Origin: an uncultured Mycoplasmatota bacterium
GTDB lineage: Bacteria; Bacillota_I; Bacilli_A; RF39; UBA660
Reading direction: 5' to 3'
DNA length: 64,000 nt
Assembly (NCBI GenBank): GCA_947649365.1
Contig: CANSRH010000001.1
Span: 1 to 64,000 of the forward strand
Shown here piece by piece: positions 47,940-58,155 of the stretch. Below the pieces are notes generated by a model. That model was given only the letters and a program-made list of their open reading frames with translations, ran no database searches and had not been told where the DNA came from. A program made the translations under genes and the position numbers. Each line of letters opens with the position of its first letter. Position 1 is the first letter of the stretch.

Positions 47940-49925
47940 TTATATTCCTATCCGATATGGATTCTCTATACTTCCTTCCCCATATAAATATGTTACATCT
48001 GATCTGAGATAGAAAGTTGGACGAATTTCATAGCAATTTGAATTATTAGACATTGGATTGGAATTGATTGCTCCATTTGAATTAATATACCAAGCACGTC
48101 CAGAGGTTGCAACACTTTCTGGTACAATTGTCCATTCATAATATTTATTTTCTAAATTATACAACCAAGAACTATTACTATATTTGTTAAAATTACTGTT
48201 TATAGTATTTTCTGCATATTGTCCTCCTAAGGCATAACCATAATCTGAAAGAGACATTAATCCTATATTTCCAACAAATCTTGTTTTTCCTCCACTATAT
48301 CCAGAGGTATTTCCTCTTTCAATCGAATATAATTGATTTGTTGAATAAGAACTTGCTTTTGCATAATTAGGCGCTCCTAAATACCATACTGCTGGATCTA
48401 TATAGTTTTTAAAATCAGCTAAACTATTATAATAAATATTATTTAAAACAGTCGTTTGTAAATTAACTGTTGCCCATTGATTATAATTACTACTATTCCA
48501 TCGATATCCTTTTCCACTTCTCGTTGTTACAGTACCATCTTCTGGAATTTTATATAAATTACTTATATTTTCTCCATAATAGTTTGCTTTAATTAATTTT
48601 ACTCGATTAATATACTCTCCGCCTTCACTTGATTGTGTTGGTATGACTCCAATAATTCGATATAAATTGTCTTCTGTACAATTATCACTACAGCCAAAAT
48701 AAACATAGTTATTTGGATTTGCTCCTACATATCGATAATCTGTTAGTTCTGGAGTTTGTTCTGTTGCAGAATGTTCTAGTTTTTCTATTGTTGTATCTGT
48801 ATTACTTTTGTTTATTAAGTATTCATTCAAATACTCGTCTTCCATACTTATTCGATATGGATTAGCAATCGTACCATTTCCTCCAGTTTTTAATACATTT
48901 TCTTTTAAATAAAAGGTTGGACGAATACCATAGATATAAGCCGCATATTGATAATAAATTACACTACTTTGTAAATATCCATCTTTGGTAAGACTCCAAG
49001 CATAAACATAACTGTGTCCTTGTTCTGGATTTAATATCCATTCATAATACTTATTTTCTAAATTATATAACCAGGCATTGTTAATATAATTGTTTGCATC
49101 ATTATAAACAGATAATTCATTATTTGTTTTTCCTACAGAATAAGCATAATCACTTGGATACATTAAACCTATATTAGCTACAAAACTAATTGCTCCTTTG
49201 CTATATCCCGTTATATTACTTCTTTCAATATTATAAAATTGATCGGGTGTATAAGTGGTATAATTACTATGTATTGGTGCACCCAAATACCATTTAGCTG
49301 ATTCTACATAACTTTGGTATTCTCTTAAAGAATTCCAATATACCTCATTTAATACCTTGCTTTGTAATGTACTATCTTCCCATTTATTATTAACCTTTCT
49401 ATCCCAATAATAACCTTTTCCTGTTCCACCACCTGCTAAAAAATCTCCCCAAGAAGAAGTTAATAAACCACTTTCTTCTTCCGTATAATAATCAGCTTTA
49501 ATTAATTTTACTCGATTAATATACTCTCCGCTTTCACTTGATTGTGTTGGTATGACTCCAATAATTCTGTATAAATTATTTTCTGTACAATTATCACTAC
49601 AGCCAAAATAAACATAGTTATTTGGATTTGCTCCAACATAACGATAATCTGTTAGTTCTGGAGTTTGTTCTGTTGCAGAATGTTCTAGTTTTTCAATTGT
49701 GGTATCTTTACTACTTTTATTGATTATAAATTCATTTAATCGTTCTTCTTTCAAAAAATCTGGAACTACACCTTGTAGAACATTAAACGATTTTTCTTCT
49801 TTATAAAGGGCATAGCTTTTATAAAGAAGAATACCTCCGATTAAAAAAATCAATAAAAATATAGATATTGCTATATTACGTTTACTTTTGTCTTGTTTTA
49901 AATCTTTAAATTTTTTTAAATTCAT
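47940..49925 (-). CDS. membrane-anchored surface protein with two tandem modules (DUF6273-like?), paralog of 46623-47863
   Basis: Repeated LEHSATEQTPELTDYRYVGANPNNYVYFGCSDNCTE(N/D)NLYRIIGVIPTQSS and RPTFYLK...NPYRI. Confidence 0.8.
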   Translation of the reverse strand: MNLKKFKDLKQDKSKRNIAISIFLLIFLIGGILLYKSYALYKEEKSFNVLQGVVPDFLKEERLNEFIINKSSKDTTIEKLEHSATEQTPELTDYRYVGANPNNYVYFGCSDNCTENNLYRIIGVIPTQSSESGEYINRVKLIKADYYTEEESGLLTSSWGDFLAGGGTGKGYYWDRKVNNKWEDSTLQSKVLNEVYWNSLREYQSYVESAKWYLGAPIHSNYTTYTPDQFYNIERSNITGYSKGAISFVANIGLMYPSDYAYSVGKTNNELSVYNDANNYINNAWLYNLENKYYEWILNPEQGHSYVYAWSLTKDGYLQSSVIYYQYAAYIYGIRPTFYLKENVLKTGGNGTIANPYRISMEDEYLNEYLINKSNTDTTIEKLEHSATEQTPELTDYRYVGANPNNYVYFGCSDNCTEDNLYRIIGVIPTQSSEGGEYINRVKLIKANYYGENISNLYKIPEDGTVTTRSGKGYRWNSSNYNQWATVNLQTTVLNNIYYNSLADFKNYIDPAVWYLGAPNYAKASSYSTNQLYSIERGNTSGYSGGKTRFVGNIGLMSLSDYGYALGGQYAENTINSNFNKYSNSSWLYNLENKYYEWTIVPESVATSGRAWYINSNGAINSNPMSNNSNCYEIRPTFYLRSDVTYLYGEGSIENPYRIGI

Positions 49926-50065
49926 AACTAGCCTCCTATAATACTATTAAAATGATACCATTTTCGATTTCTTTTAGCAATATTATATTTTAAAAGTTTT
50001 TTGGTTGAGCTGGAAAAACTTTTTCTTTTTTAATTTAATTTTGTTTGATTGGAATCATTTTAAAC

Positions 50066-50093
50066 AAAAAAAAGAGTGAATTCTCACTCTTAT
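50066..50093 (-). terminator. rplL terminator
   Basis: AAGAGTGAGAATTCACTCTTTTTTTT on - strand. Confidence 0.85.
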
Positions 50094-50097
50094 TTCC

Positions 50098-50466
50098 TTA
50101 AGCTAATTCGATTTCTGCTCCAGCTTCTTCAAGTTGTGCTTTAATTTGATTTGCTTCATCACTAGCAATGTTTTCTTTGATGTTTCCACCATTATCAGCT
50201 AATGCTTTTGCTTCTACTAGTCCAAGACCAGTAATTTCTTTTAATAGTTTAATAACTGCAATTTTATTTCCACCAGCATTTTTTAGTACAACTGTTTTTG
50301 TACTAGAACCAGCGTCTTCACTTGCACCAGCAGGAGCAGCAGCAACTGCAACAGCACTTGGATCTACTCCAAATTCTTCTTTCATCATATCTACCAATTC
50401 TTTTACTTCAAGAATTGTTTTTTCTTTTAAAGCTTCGATAATATCTTTGTTTTCAATTTTAGCCAT
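50098..50466 (-). CDS. rplL: 50S ribosomal protein L7/L12
   Basis: KIAVIKLLKEITGLGLVEAKALAD. Confidence 0.97.
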   Translation of the reverse strand: MAKIENKDIIEALKEKTILEVKELVDMMKEEFGVDPSAVAVAAAPAGASEDAGSSTKTVVLKNAGGNKIAVIKLLKEITGLGLVEAKALADNGGNIKENIASDEANQIKAQLEEAGAEIELA

Positions 50467-50484
50467 CTTTTTTTCCTCCTATTT

Positions 50485-50979
50485 TTAATTTTCTTCTTTT
50501 TGTTCTGCTAATAAGTTTAATCCAATTGCTAAATTACGAACATGTTCAATTAAACCACCAGCAAACATTGTAAGTAATCCGTCTCTTGATGGAATACTTG
50601 CATATTCTTCTATAGTTTTGATATCAGCAACACTTCCACTGATAATTCCTACACGAATTTCCATTTTTTCGTGTTCTTTTGCAAAATCTGCAATGACCTT
50701 GATTGGTTCTAGTAAGTCTTTACCAAAAAGAATTGCATTTGGTCCTTCTAGAAATCCATCTAGGCTAAGGTTAAGATCATCAATTGCTCTTTTAAGTAAC
50801 GTATTTTTATATACTTTTACTTCGGCATTGGCATCTCTTAATTTTCCTCTTAATGTACTTAAATCAGAAACGGTTAATCCTTGGTATTGGAACAATATTA
50901 CAGATTCACTATTTTTAATTTTATCTGTAATTTCTGCAACCACTTCTTTTTTTGCATTAAGAACTTTTGCACTTGCCAT
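50485..50979 (-). CDS. rplJ: 50S ribosomal protein L10
   Basis: FQYQGLTVSDLSTLRGKLRDANAEVKVYKNTL. Confidence 0.96.
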   Translation of the reverse strand: MASAKVLNAKKEVVAEITDKIKNSESVILFQYQGLTVSDLSTLRGKLRDANAEVKVYKNTLLKRAIDDLNLSLDGFLEGPNAILFGKDLLEPIKVIADFAKEHEKMEIRVGIISGSVADIKTIEEYASIPSRDGLLTMFAGGLIEHVRNLAIGLNLLAEQKEEN

Positions 50980-51004
50980 ATTGTCCTCCTTTTTTTATTT
51001 TCAA

Positions 51005-51125
51005 TAGAAAAGCTCTTTTTGGGGAAAAAGAGCTTAAAAGTATAAGTAATCTATTTCCCTCGGTAGGATTATTAAAACTGTTTGTCCCCTACTGTCTTTG
51101 GTATTCTCGCTTTTCTATTTCGTAT
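51005..51125 (-). ncRNA. L10 ribosomal-protein leader
   Basis: Position upstream of rplJ; GCGAGAATACCAAAGACAGTAGGGGACAAACAG...CCTACCGAGGG and AAGCTCTTTTTCCCCAAAAAGAGCTTT hairpin on - strand. Confidence 0.75.
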
Positions 51126-51141
51126 TATAGTAAAAAACGAA

Positions 51142-51840
51142 TTAAATGTCAAAAGAATTTTTGTCTATTTTAATTCCAGGTCCCATTGTTGATGCAATGG
51201 TGATTGAACTTAGAAATTTTCCTTTTACACTTGCTGGTTTTAATTTAGAAATTGTTGTTACAATGTATTCTAAATTTTCTTGTAGTTTTTGTTCTTCAAA
51301 AGAAACTTTTCCAATTACGCTGTGTACATTTCCATAAGTATCCGTTTTGTAACTAACCATTCCTTTTTTTACATCTTCGATAGCAGATGTTACATTGGTT
51401 GTTACTGTATTGGTTTTTGGATTTGGCATTAATCCTTTTGGTCCTAAAATTTTACCAATTTTACCTAATTCTGGCATCATATCTGGAGTTGCAATAATTA
51501 CATCATAATCAAACCAATTTTCTTTTTGGATTTTTTCAATCATGTCTTTTTCTCCAACATAATCTGCTCCAGCCGCTTTTGCAGCTTCTGCTTGTGCACC
51601 CTTAGCAATTACCAAAATTTTCTTTGTTTTTCCTGTACCATTTGGAAGAACAAATGAACCTCTTAATTGTTGGTCAGCTTTTTTAGGATCAACGTTTAGT
51701 TTGATAGCTACATCAATTGTACTATCAAATTTAGTAATTGATGTCTCTTTTACTAATTTAATTGCTTCTGCAAGTGAATACTCTTTATTTTTTTCCACTT
51801 TGTTTGAAGCTTCCACATACTTTTTTCCAAACTTCTTCAT
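51142..51840 (-). CDS. rplA: 50S ribosomal protein L1
   Basis: GTGKTKKILVIAKG; LGKIGKILGPKGLMPNPKTNTVT. Confidence 0.97.
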   Translation of the reverse strand: MKKFGKKYVEASNKVEKNKEYSLAEAIKLVKETSITKFDSTIDVAIKLNVDPKKADQQLRGSFVLPNGTGKTKKILVIAKGAQAEAAKAAGADYVGEKDMIEKIQKENWFDYDVIIATPDMMPELGKIGKILGPKGLMPNPKTNTVTTNVTSAIEDVKKGMVSYKTDTYGNVHSVIGKVSFEEQKLQENLEYIVTTISKLKPASVKGKFLSSITIASTMGPGIKIDKNSFDI

Positions 51841-51895
51841 AATTTCCTCCTAACTGTGGTTTATTAGCGGATTTTTTATTTTTTATTTCTTTTTA

Positions 51896-52495
51896 TTATT
51901 CTTCTGTTTTTTCTTCGTCAGTAGCTACTGGAACTTCTACGTTACCGCTTGCTAGTTCAGCTGCTTCAGATACCATTTCTGCTAGTTCTTCATCTCTTTT
52001 AGCCATTTCTGCTTCATGAACTGCTGCTTCTTTTGCTTGTTCTTTTAGTTCTGCATCATTGACACCTTCAATTGCAATTCCCATGTTTCTTGCAGTTCCT
52101 TCAATGATATTCATTGCAGATTCTACATCATAGGCATTTAAATCAGGTAATTTGGTTTCAGCAATTTTTCTAAGTTCTTCTTTGGAAATAGTAGCCACAA
52201 TTTCATTGGCTCCTTTTTTGCTTCCTTTACTGATTTTAGCAGCTTTCTTTAATAAGAATCCAGCAGGTGCTGTTTTTATAACAAAATCGAATGTTCTGTC
52301 TTCATAAACAGAGATTTCTACTGGTAGAACGTCTCCCATTTTGTCTCTGGTTGCTTCATTGTACTTTGAACAGAAATCTTGAATGTTGATTCCTGCAGGC
52401 CCTAAACATGTTCCAACTGGTGGAGCAGGTGTTGCCTTTCCCGCTTCGATTTGTAGTTTTATTTTCTTTACGACTTCTTTAGCCACGAAAAACAC
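51896..52495 (-). CDS. rplK: 50S ribosomal protein L11 with extended C-terminus
   Basis: [29 protein letters not shown]; extra acidic tail after position about 140. Confidence 0.95.
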   Translation of the reverse strand: MFFVAKEVVKKIKLQIEAGKATPAPPVGTCLGPAGINIQDFCSKYNEATRDKMGDVLPVEISVYEDRTFDFVIKTAPAGFLLKKAAKISKGSKKGANEIVATISKEELRKIAETKLPDLNAYDVESAMNIIEGTARNMGIAIEGVNDAELKEQAKEAAVHEAEMAKRDEELAEMVSEAAELASGNVEVPVATDEEKTEE

Positions 52496-52579
52496 CTCCT
52501 ATAAAAATATTCTTCGTTAAGTGGTTTTGGGCAAATCCGCATTTCCCTCCCACTAAACAATCAATCTAACATAATATAT

Positions 52580-52620
52580 GCGATTGCACCTAAGATAATA
52601 GCATAAAATAAAGTCTTTGA
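52580..52620 (-). promoter_or_regulatory. rplK operon promoter TTGTCA-17-TATTAT
   Basis: On - strand TTGTCAAAGACTTTATTTTATGCTATTAT, extended -10 TGC. Confidence 0.6.
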
Positions 52621-52647
52621 CAACCACTTTTTATTTTTTGGACTTGA

Positions 52648-54201
52648 TTAGATTGTTTCTTTTTTTATTCTTTTTCTTTCTAATGTTTCTATAAAACAAT
52701 TTTTAAATCTTTCCACTGCTTTTTTATTATCAAAAGAATCAAATTTATTTACATTTTTAAGAATTGCATTGTAAATGCTTTCTGATATTTTTCTATTTGC
52801 AATTGCATAAATTAAGTAAGTGCGCTGTACCCCTATTATCTTAGCAAAACTATCCATAGTTATTCCTATAGTCTTTTGAAACCGCACAATTTCAAAAGAT
52901 AAATCTTGTCCAGGTTTTAAAATACAATTTAATAAATCACAACACGCTTTTATGTTTTCTAGCTGATCAGTTGTTAAATTTTTTGTTGCTTTATAAGTTT
53001 CATATTGATTTATTACTAAATTTGCTTCTTCTTCACTTAAAATGGAAATGGAGGAAAAACTGTCACTTGATAAGCCTAAACTAATATTTGTCTGTATTAT
53101 GATTTCTTCTCTTAATTTTTCTTTTAAAATATTTTGTTTCAATATTTCTTTTAATTTATTTATTCCATTTTGTTCTACTTCTAATATATATTCTTTCTCT
53201 TCTATTTTTTCTATCTCTTTATAAATTTCTAGTTGCTTAGCAATCGAAATCTGGTTTGTTGGAACTTTATTTTTTACAACACGATATTTTTTAAAAAAGG
53301 CAAAAGCTAAAACACGATTTTCACCATTGTTTAAAGAAAAGAAAGCACATAATTTTTGTAAGAAATAATTTAAAGCATCTTGAAAGCCTAAAGATTGTTC
53401 TAGGTTATTGTATAAATTTTCTATATTTGAATCTTTTTGTGATTCTTCTGTTCTTTCTATAAGAGCTATCATTTTTAATGCAACAAGAGGAGTTAATACA
53501 TATAAATTGTTTTCTATATGATTGTAGTTATCAGTCGTCATACATAAAATTTTTCCCATTTCTTGCTTGGACAAATGCAATTTATAGCGTAAGTATACCA
53601 AAAGACTTTTTCTAGACATTGGATTTAAAATCAAAGTTTTTGGTTCTAACTTTATTTTTTCTTGAAAATGTCTGGCTTTTATTTTAGGCCCTTTTTCTTT
53701 TTTCCAATTTTTATTTGGTTTTTTATCGTATTTAATTTGTCCTAAATAGCCATCTTTTTTTAATCGTATTTTTAATTCAATCAGTTTGTCAAAAAGGAAT
53801 TGTTCTTTTGGTGTTAAATGTATTTCTCGTTTTTCTACAGCAAGAATAAATTTATACATTTCTCTATCATTGCTAAAATAATACTCGTTTTCTTTTGGAA
53901 AACGCTTTTGTTCTAAAATTACTTTATATAATTCTTGTAATTGTTCTGTTACTGTCAAAGAAATTATTTCTTTTATCTTATTTATTTTTTCTATTTGTTC
54001 TTCAGTTAAAGTGAAGTATTTTAACTTTTCTTTATTTTTTATATTATACATTTGAGTAATAAACCATTTTCTCATGTCGATTCCGTCTTGGAATTTTCTT
54101 TCTCCTACTTGTGGTAATCTTTTGTATTTGATTACGTATTCATTTAGTTCGTTGTATTTTTTATTCCATTTCACTCTTTTTTGCGTTTGTTCTGATGGCA
54201 T
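52648..54201 (-). CDS. hypothetical protein with HTH-like segments
   Basis: LRYKLHLSKQEMGKILCMTTDNYNHIENN; Lys-rich. Confidence 0.6.
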   Translation of the reverse strand: MPSEQTQKRVKWNKKYNELNEYVIKYKRLPQVGERKFQDGIDMRKWFITQMYNIKNKEKLKYFTLTEEQIEKINKIKEIISLTVTEQLQELYKVILEQKRFPKENEYYFSNDREMYKFILAVEKREIHLTPKEQFLFDKLIELKIRLKKDGYLGQIKYDKKPNKNWKKEKGPKIKARHFQEKIKLEPKTLILNPMSRKSLLVYLRYKLHLSKQEMGKILCMTTDNYNHIENNLYVLTPLVALKMIALIERTEESQKDSNIENLYNNLEQSLGFQDALNYFLQKLCAFFSLNNGENRVLAFAFFKKYRVVKNKVPTNQISIAKQLEIYKEIEKIEEKEYILEVEQNGINKLKEILKQNILKEKLREEIIIQTNISLGLSSDSFSSISILSEEEANLVINQYETYKATKNLTTDQLENIKACCDLLNCILKPGQDLSFEIVRFQKTIGITMDSFAKIIGVQRTYLIYAIANRKISESIYNAILKNVNKFDSFDNKKAVERFKNCFIETLERKRIKKETI

Positions 54202-54286
54202 TTTTCTTCCCCCTTTTTAGAAGTTTTATTATCTTACCATGTTATTTAAAAAAATCAATAAAAAAAAATAGAATAACTTTTATTGG

Positions 54287-55057
54287 TTATCCCATGTTTA
54301 CTACTTGTTTATTTAATCTTAAATTATCTGCTATTGTTGCAATGAATTCTGAATTTGTAGGTTTACTTCTATCATAATCTACGCTGTGACCAAATAATTC
54401 TTCCATTAGTTCATAGTCTCCTCTAGACCAACTTACTTCAATTGCATGACGTATTGCTCTTTCTACTCGACTAGCTGTTGTATCAAAACGAAGAGCTATT
54501 TCTGGATATATGCATTTGGTGATTCCACCGATCATATCTGGATTTTCATACATCATGTATACACTTTCTCTTATGTATTGATATCCTCTTATGTGTGATG
54601 GAATGCCTAGGGAATGAAGTAGCTTACTGATTTCAATTTCTACTTTGGTATTTTTTGTTTCTACTTCTTCTTCTGTACTAGGATTCACAATATCCATGAT
54701 TCTTTGTTCTAAAGCTTTCATTTCAAATGGCTTTAGCATATAATAATCAACATCGTATTGGCTAACCATTTTTATCGTTGATTCTTTCTTGTAGCTTGTT
54801 AGAATAAGAACATTCTTTTTAATATCGTTCTTTTTCATCTCTTCTAAAATTGTTAATCCATCTACTTCTGGCATGATGATGTCCATGATTACCACATCAT
54901 AATCATTTTGGTTCTTTAGAATGTATTCTAAGGCCTCTTTTCCATTGTTGATTGTTTTTACTACATTTATAACTGCGTGACTACTAAAATACTGCACTGT
55001 CTTATTTGTGATTGCTGCGCTATCGTCAATCATAAGTACGTTAATAGTTGATTTCAT
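54287..55057 (-). CDS. spo0A: sporulation master regulator Spo0A
   Basis: REC domain VVIMDIIMPEVDG; ITKCIYPEIALRFDTTASRVERAIRHAIEVSWSRG. Confidence 0.96.
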   Translation of the reverse strand: MKSTINVLMIDDSAAITNKTVQYFSSHAVINVVKTINNGKEALEYILKNQNDYDVVIMDIIMPEVDGLTILEEMKKNDIKKNVLILTSYKKESTIKMVSQYDVDYYMLKPFEMKALEQRIMDIVNPSTEEEVETKNTKVEIEISKLLHSLGIPSHIRGYQYIRESVYMMYENPDMIGGITKCIYPEIALRFDTTASRVERAIRHAIEVSWSRGDYELMEELFGHSVDYDRSKPTNSEFIATIADNLRLNKQVVNMG

Positions 55058-55178
55058 TTTTTTCTCCTTCTTTTACTTATTTTTACTGCACGCAAGTTAA
55101 TTATAAAACAAAGAAAACCCAAAATACTAGAAAATCTTTTGTAATGTTGTGTCAAGTCGTGTCTAATGCTGTCATTTT

Positions 55179-55880
55179 TTAAAAGTTTACAAGAATTTGT
55201 CTAATATTTTCGGGGTTATTCGCACTATTTCCAATCAAAAAACCATCCAATTTGTCTATCTTTGTGAGTATTTTGCAATTTTCTGGAGTAATTCCTCCAC
55301 CATAAAGAAATGGAGTGTCGAGATGAAAATTATTTTTTATATATTCTTTGGTAGTTTGACAGATTTTTGCTAATTTTTCTGGCGGAATGGTTTCTGTTTT
55401 TCCAATGAGCGAAGGAGGTTCGTAAGCTAGTAGGATGTTTTCTTGTTCTTGTTTTTTTAATGGCGCTACTATCAATGTTAGAAAGTTTATTATTTCTTGT
55501 GTTATTTTTTCTTCGCTCTTTTCTTCTGTTGTTCCAATACACAAAACCACTTTTATTTTTGCTTTTGTGGCATTTTTTATTTTTACTTTTATATTTTCTA
55601 TGGTGTCTTTTGTTTCTGCATGATTTAAAAGGCAGTAGGATACTTTTAAACTTGCTATGTCTTTTGCTAAAATTTCACCTGTATGGGCACCATTTTCATA
55701 AATGGATAAATTTTGACTTCCTATTTTGTAAGGTGCATCATAAAAAAAAGCTAGAAAGGGAGAAGAAGGAAAAACGACCATTTCTATTTGTTCCGCCAAG
55801 AATTCCTTTAGTTTCTTCTTATATTCTAGTATTTCGTTTACATTTTTGTTTGTTTTTAAGTTAATCATCAAGTACTTCAA
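55179..55880 (-). CDS. tpiA: divergent triosephosphate isomerase
   Basis: N-K near N-terminus, NHAE, AYEP, GGG; adjacent to pgk-gap. Confidence 0.85.
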   Translation of the reverse strand: MKYLMINLKTNKNVNEILEYKKKLKEFLAEQIEMVVFPSSPFLAFFYDAPYKIGSQNLSIYENGAHTGEILAKDIASLKVSYCLLNHAETKDTIENIKVKIKNATKAKIKVVLCIGTTEEKSEEKITQEIINFLTLIVAPLKKQEQENILLAYEPPSLIGKTETIPPEKLAKICQTTKEYIKNNFHLDTPFLYGGGITPENCKILTKIDKLDGFLIGNSANNPENIRQILVNF

Positions 55881-57084
55881 TTTGCTTAGCCTCCATAATA
55901 CTTTCTATTCCTACTAAGGAACCTTTTGTTAAATATTCTAGTGTTGCTCCACCACCACAGGAAAGGTAGGTAAATTCGTTTTGGTATCCTAGCCGTTTTA
56001 CTGCTCCCACAGAGTCTCCTCCACCAACAACTACAATTGCATTTTGATTTTTTAAAATATTGAATAATTCTTTTGTACCATTCGAAAAACGGATGTCTTC
56101 ATAAAAGCCCATGGTTCCATTTAAGAATATTGTTTTACTAGCAGCAATTGCCGTTTTGTATTTTTCTAATGTTTTGACTCCTATATCTAATATGACATCG
56201 TTGTCGCCGATTTCATTTATTTTTTTGTATCTGGCATAGGATTCGTCATACGTACTTCCAACGACTGCGTCTAAGGGTAACATTAGTTTTTCTCGATAGT
56301 TTAACATAATTTGTTTTAATTTTTCCATGGTGTATTCACTTTCAGTCGCTAAGGAAGAACCAATATTAAAGTTGAGTGTTTTTAAGAAACTATTGGCTAG
56401 TCCTCCTGCTAGTAGTAAGTGGTCGCATTTTGGAAGAAGAGTCTCGATTAGTTTTAGTTTGTCTTCTACTTTTGCTCCCCCCATAATGACTGTGAAAGGA
56501 TGTTCTGGATTTTTTAAGAATCGTTCTAAAGAGGCTAGTTCTCTTTCGACAGAGAACCCGATACAACTTGGTAAAAATTTGGTTATTCCTACGGTCGATG
56601 CATGTTCTCTATGTGCACTTGCAAAAGCATCCATGACAAATACATCTGCTAAAGAGGCAAAAAAGGCTGCAAGTTGAATGTTGTTGTTGCTTTCTAATTT
56701 GTTTGGAACATCTAAAAATCTTGTGTTCTCCAGTAATAAAATATCTCTTGGGAGCATCATTTGAATTCTTTCTGGTAGTGAGGGATCCATGACTTCTTTA
56801 TTAAAGTACACTTCTCTTCCTACCAATTCTTTTAATCGTTTTGCGACTGGTTCTAAAGAGTGATAGTATTTATCTTGTTCCGTCCTAACTTTTCCTAAAT
56901 GACTTAAAAGGATTATTTTACAATTGTTTTTGATTAAATACCGAATGGTTTCTAAACTTTCTACAATTTTTGTGTCGTCTAAAATGATTCCATTTTGTAT
57001 AGGAATATTATAATCGCAACGAACGATTACTCGTTTGTCTTTTAAGTCCATATTTTCAATTCTTTGTTTCATATGCATCACCAA
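55861..57084 (-). CDS. pgk: phosphoglycerate kinase
   Basis: RCDYNIP, GGAKVEDKL, GGGDSVGAV. Confidence 0.97.
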   Translation of the reverse strand: MVMHMKQRIENMDLKDKRVIVRCDYNIPIQNGIILDDTKIVESLETIRYLIKNNCKIILLSHLGKVRTEQDKYYHSLEPVAKRLKELVGREVYFNKEVMDPSLPERIQMMLPRDILLLENTRFLDVPNKLESNNNIQLAAFFASLADVFVMDAFASAHREHASTVGITKFLPSCIGFSVERELASLERFLKNPEHPFTVIMGGAKVEDKLKLIETLLPKCDHLLLAGGLANSFLKTLNFNIGSSLATESEYTMEKLKQIMLNYREKLMLPLDAVVGSTYDESYARYKKINEIGDNDVILDIGVKTLEKYKTAIAASKTIFLNGTMGFYEDIRFSNGTKELFNILKNQNAIVVVGGGDSVGAVKRLGYQNEFTYLSCGGGATLEYLTKGSLVGIESIMEAKQIEVLDD

Positions 57085-57124
57085 TTTTCTAGAATAATCT
57101 ATCTTTTTTCATAAGTAAAGTTTT

Positions 57125-58135
57125 TTATTTGTTTTCAAACATTTTTTTAGCCGTACGAAGCATTTGACAGGTGTAACCAGTTTCATTATCGTACCAAGAA
57201 GCGATTTTCACTAGTTGTTTTCCGTCACTTTCTACTACTTTCGTTAGAGAAGCATCGACAAGGGAACCACATTTTTTTCCAATGATATCACTAGATACAA
57301 TTGGGTCAAAGGTTACTTTTAAGGTTTCATTTTGAGCACTTATAAGAGCAGTATTGATTTCTTCTATAGTTACATTTCTTTTTAATTCTAAGACCAAATC
57401 ACATAATGAACCATCACTTACTGGTACACGATAAGCAAGTCCATCTACTTTTCCCATCAGCTTAGGAATCACTTCTCCGATTGCTTTTGTTACTCCTGTT
57501 GAGGTAGGAATAATATTTTGCGCAGCAGCACGACCTCTTCTTTCTTTGATTCCTTTTTTGTGAGGGATATCAAGTGTTGCTTGGTCATTGGTGTACGCAT
57601 GAATAGTGCTCATAAAACATTTTTCTATACCAAAGTTATCTTCTATCACTTTTAAGACAGGAGCTAAGCAGTTCGTTGTACAAGAAGCACCTGAAATAAT
57701 TTGATCTTCGTTTGTTAGAATGTTATCGTTTACATTGTAAACAATGGTTTTAATATTGTCTTTTGCAGGAGCAGAGATGAGTACTTTTTTGGCTCCCGCT
57801 TTTCTATGTTTCTTTGCTCCTTCTATATTTGTAAATAAACCTGTACATTCTAGCACTAAGTCGATTCCTAATTCTCCCCATGGTAAGTTTTCTGGGTCTT
57901 TTTCTTTGTATACTTTGATTCTCTTTTTGTTGTTGATTACGAGTTCATCGTTATCAAATTTGATTAAGTCTTCATGAAATGCACGATGATTTGTGTCATA
58001 TTTTAAGAGATAAGCAAGCTCTTCTGGGTCTGTTAAGTCATTGATTGCTATGATGTCAAAATCAGTTCCCGTTATCATTTCTCGAAATGCTACTCTTCCT
58101 ATTCTTCCAAATCCATTAATTGCTACTTTTATCAT
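57125..58135 (-). CDS. gap: glyceraldehyde-3-phosphate dehydrogenase
   Basis: INGFGRIGR, ASCTTNCLAP. Confidence 0.98.
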   Translation of the reverse strand: MIKVAINGFGRIGRVAFREMITGTDFDIIAINDLTDPEELAYLLKYDTNHRAFHEDLIKFDNDELVINNKKRIKVYKEKDPENLPWGELGIDLVLECTGLFTNIEGAKKHRKAGAKKVLISAPAKDNIKTIVYNVNDNILTNEDQIISGASCTTNCLAPVLKVIEDNFGIEKCFMSTIHAYTNDQATLDIPHKKGIKERRGRAAAQNIIPTSTGVTKAIGEVIPKLMGKVDGLAYRVPVSDGSLCDLVLELKRNVTIEEINTALISAQNETLKVTFDPIVSSDIIGKKCGSLVDASLTKVVESDGKQLVKIASWYDNETGYTCQMLRTAKKMFENK

Positions 58136-58155
58136 TTTTTCTTTTTCCTTTCTTG

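Noticed and set aside
52503-52640. Truncated SecE-like ORF upstream of rplK
   Set aside because: No start codon; sequence is better explained as the rplK promoter (TTGTCA-17-TATTAT)
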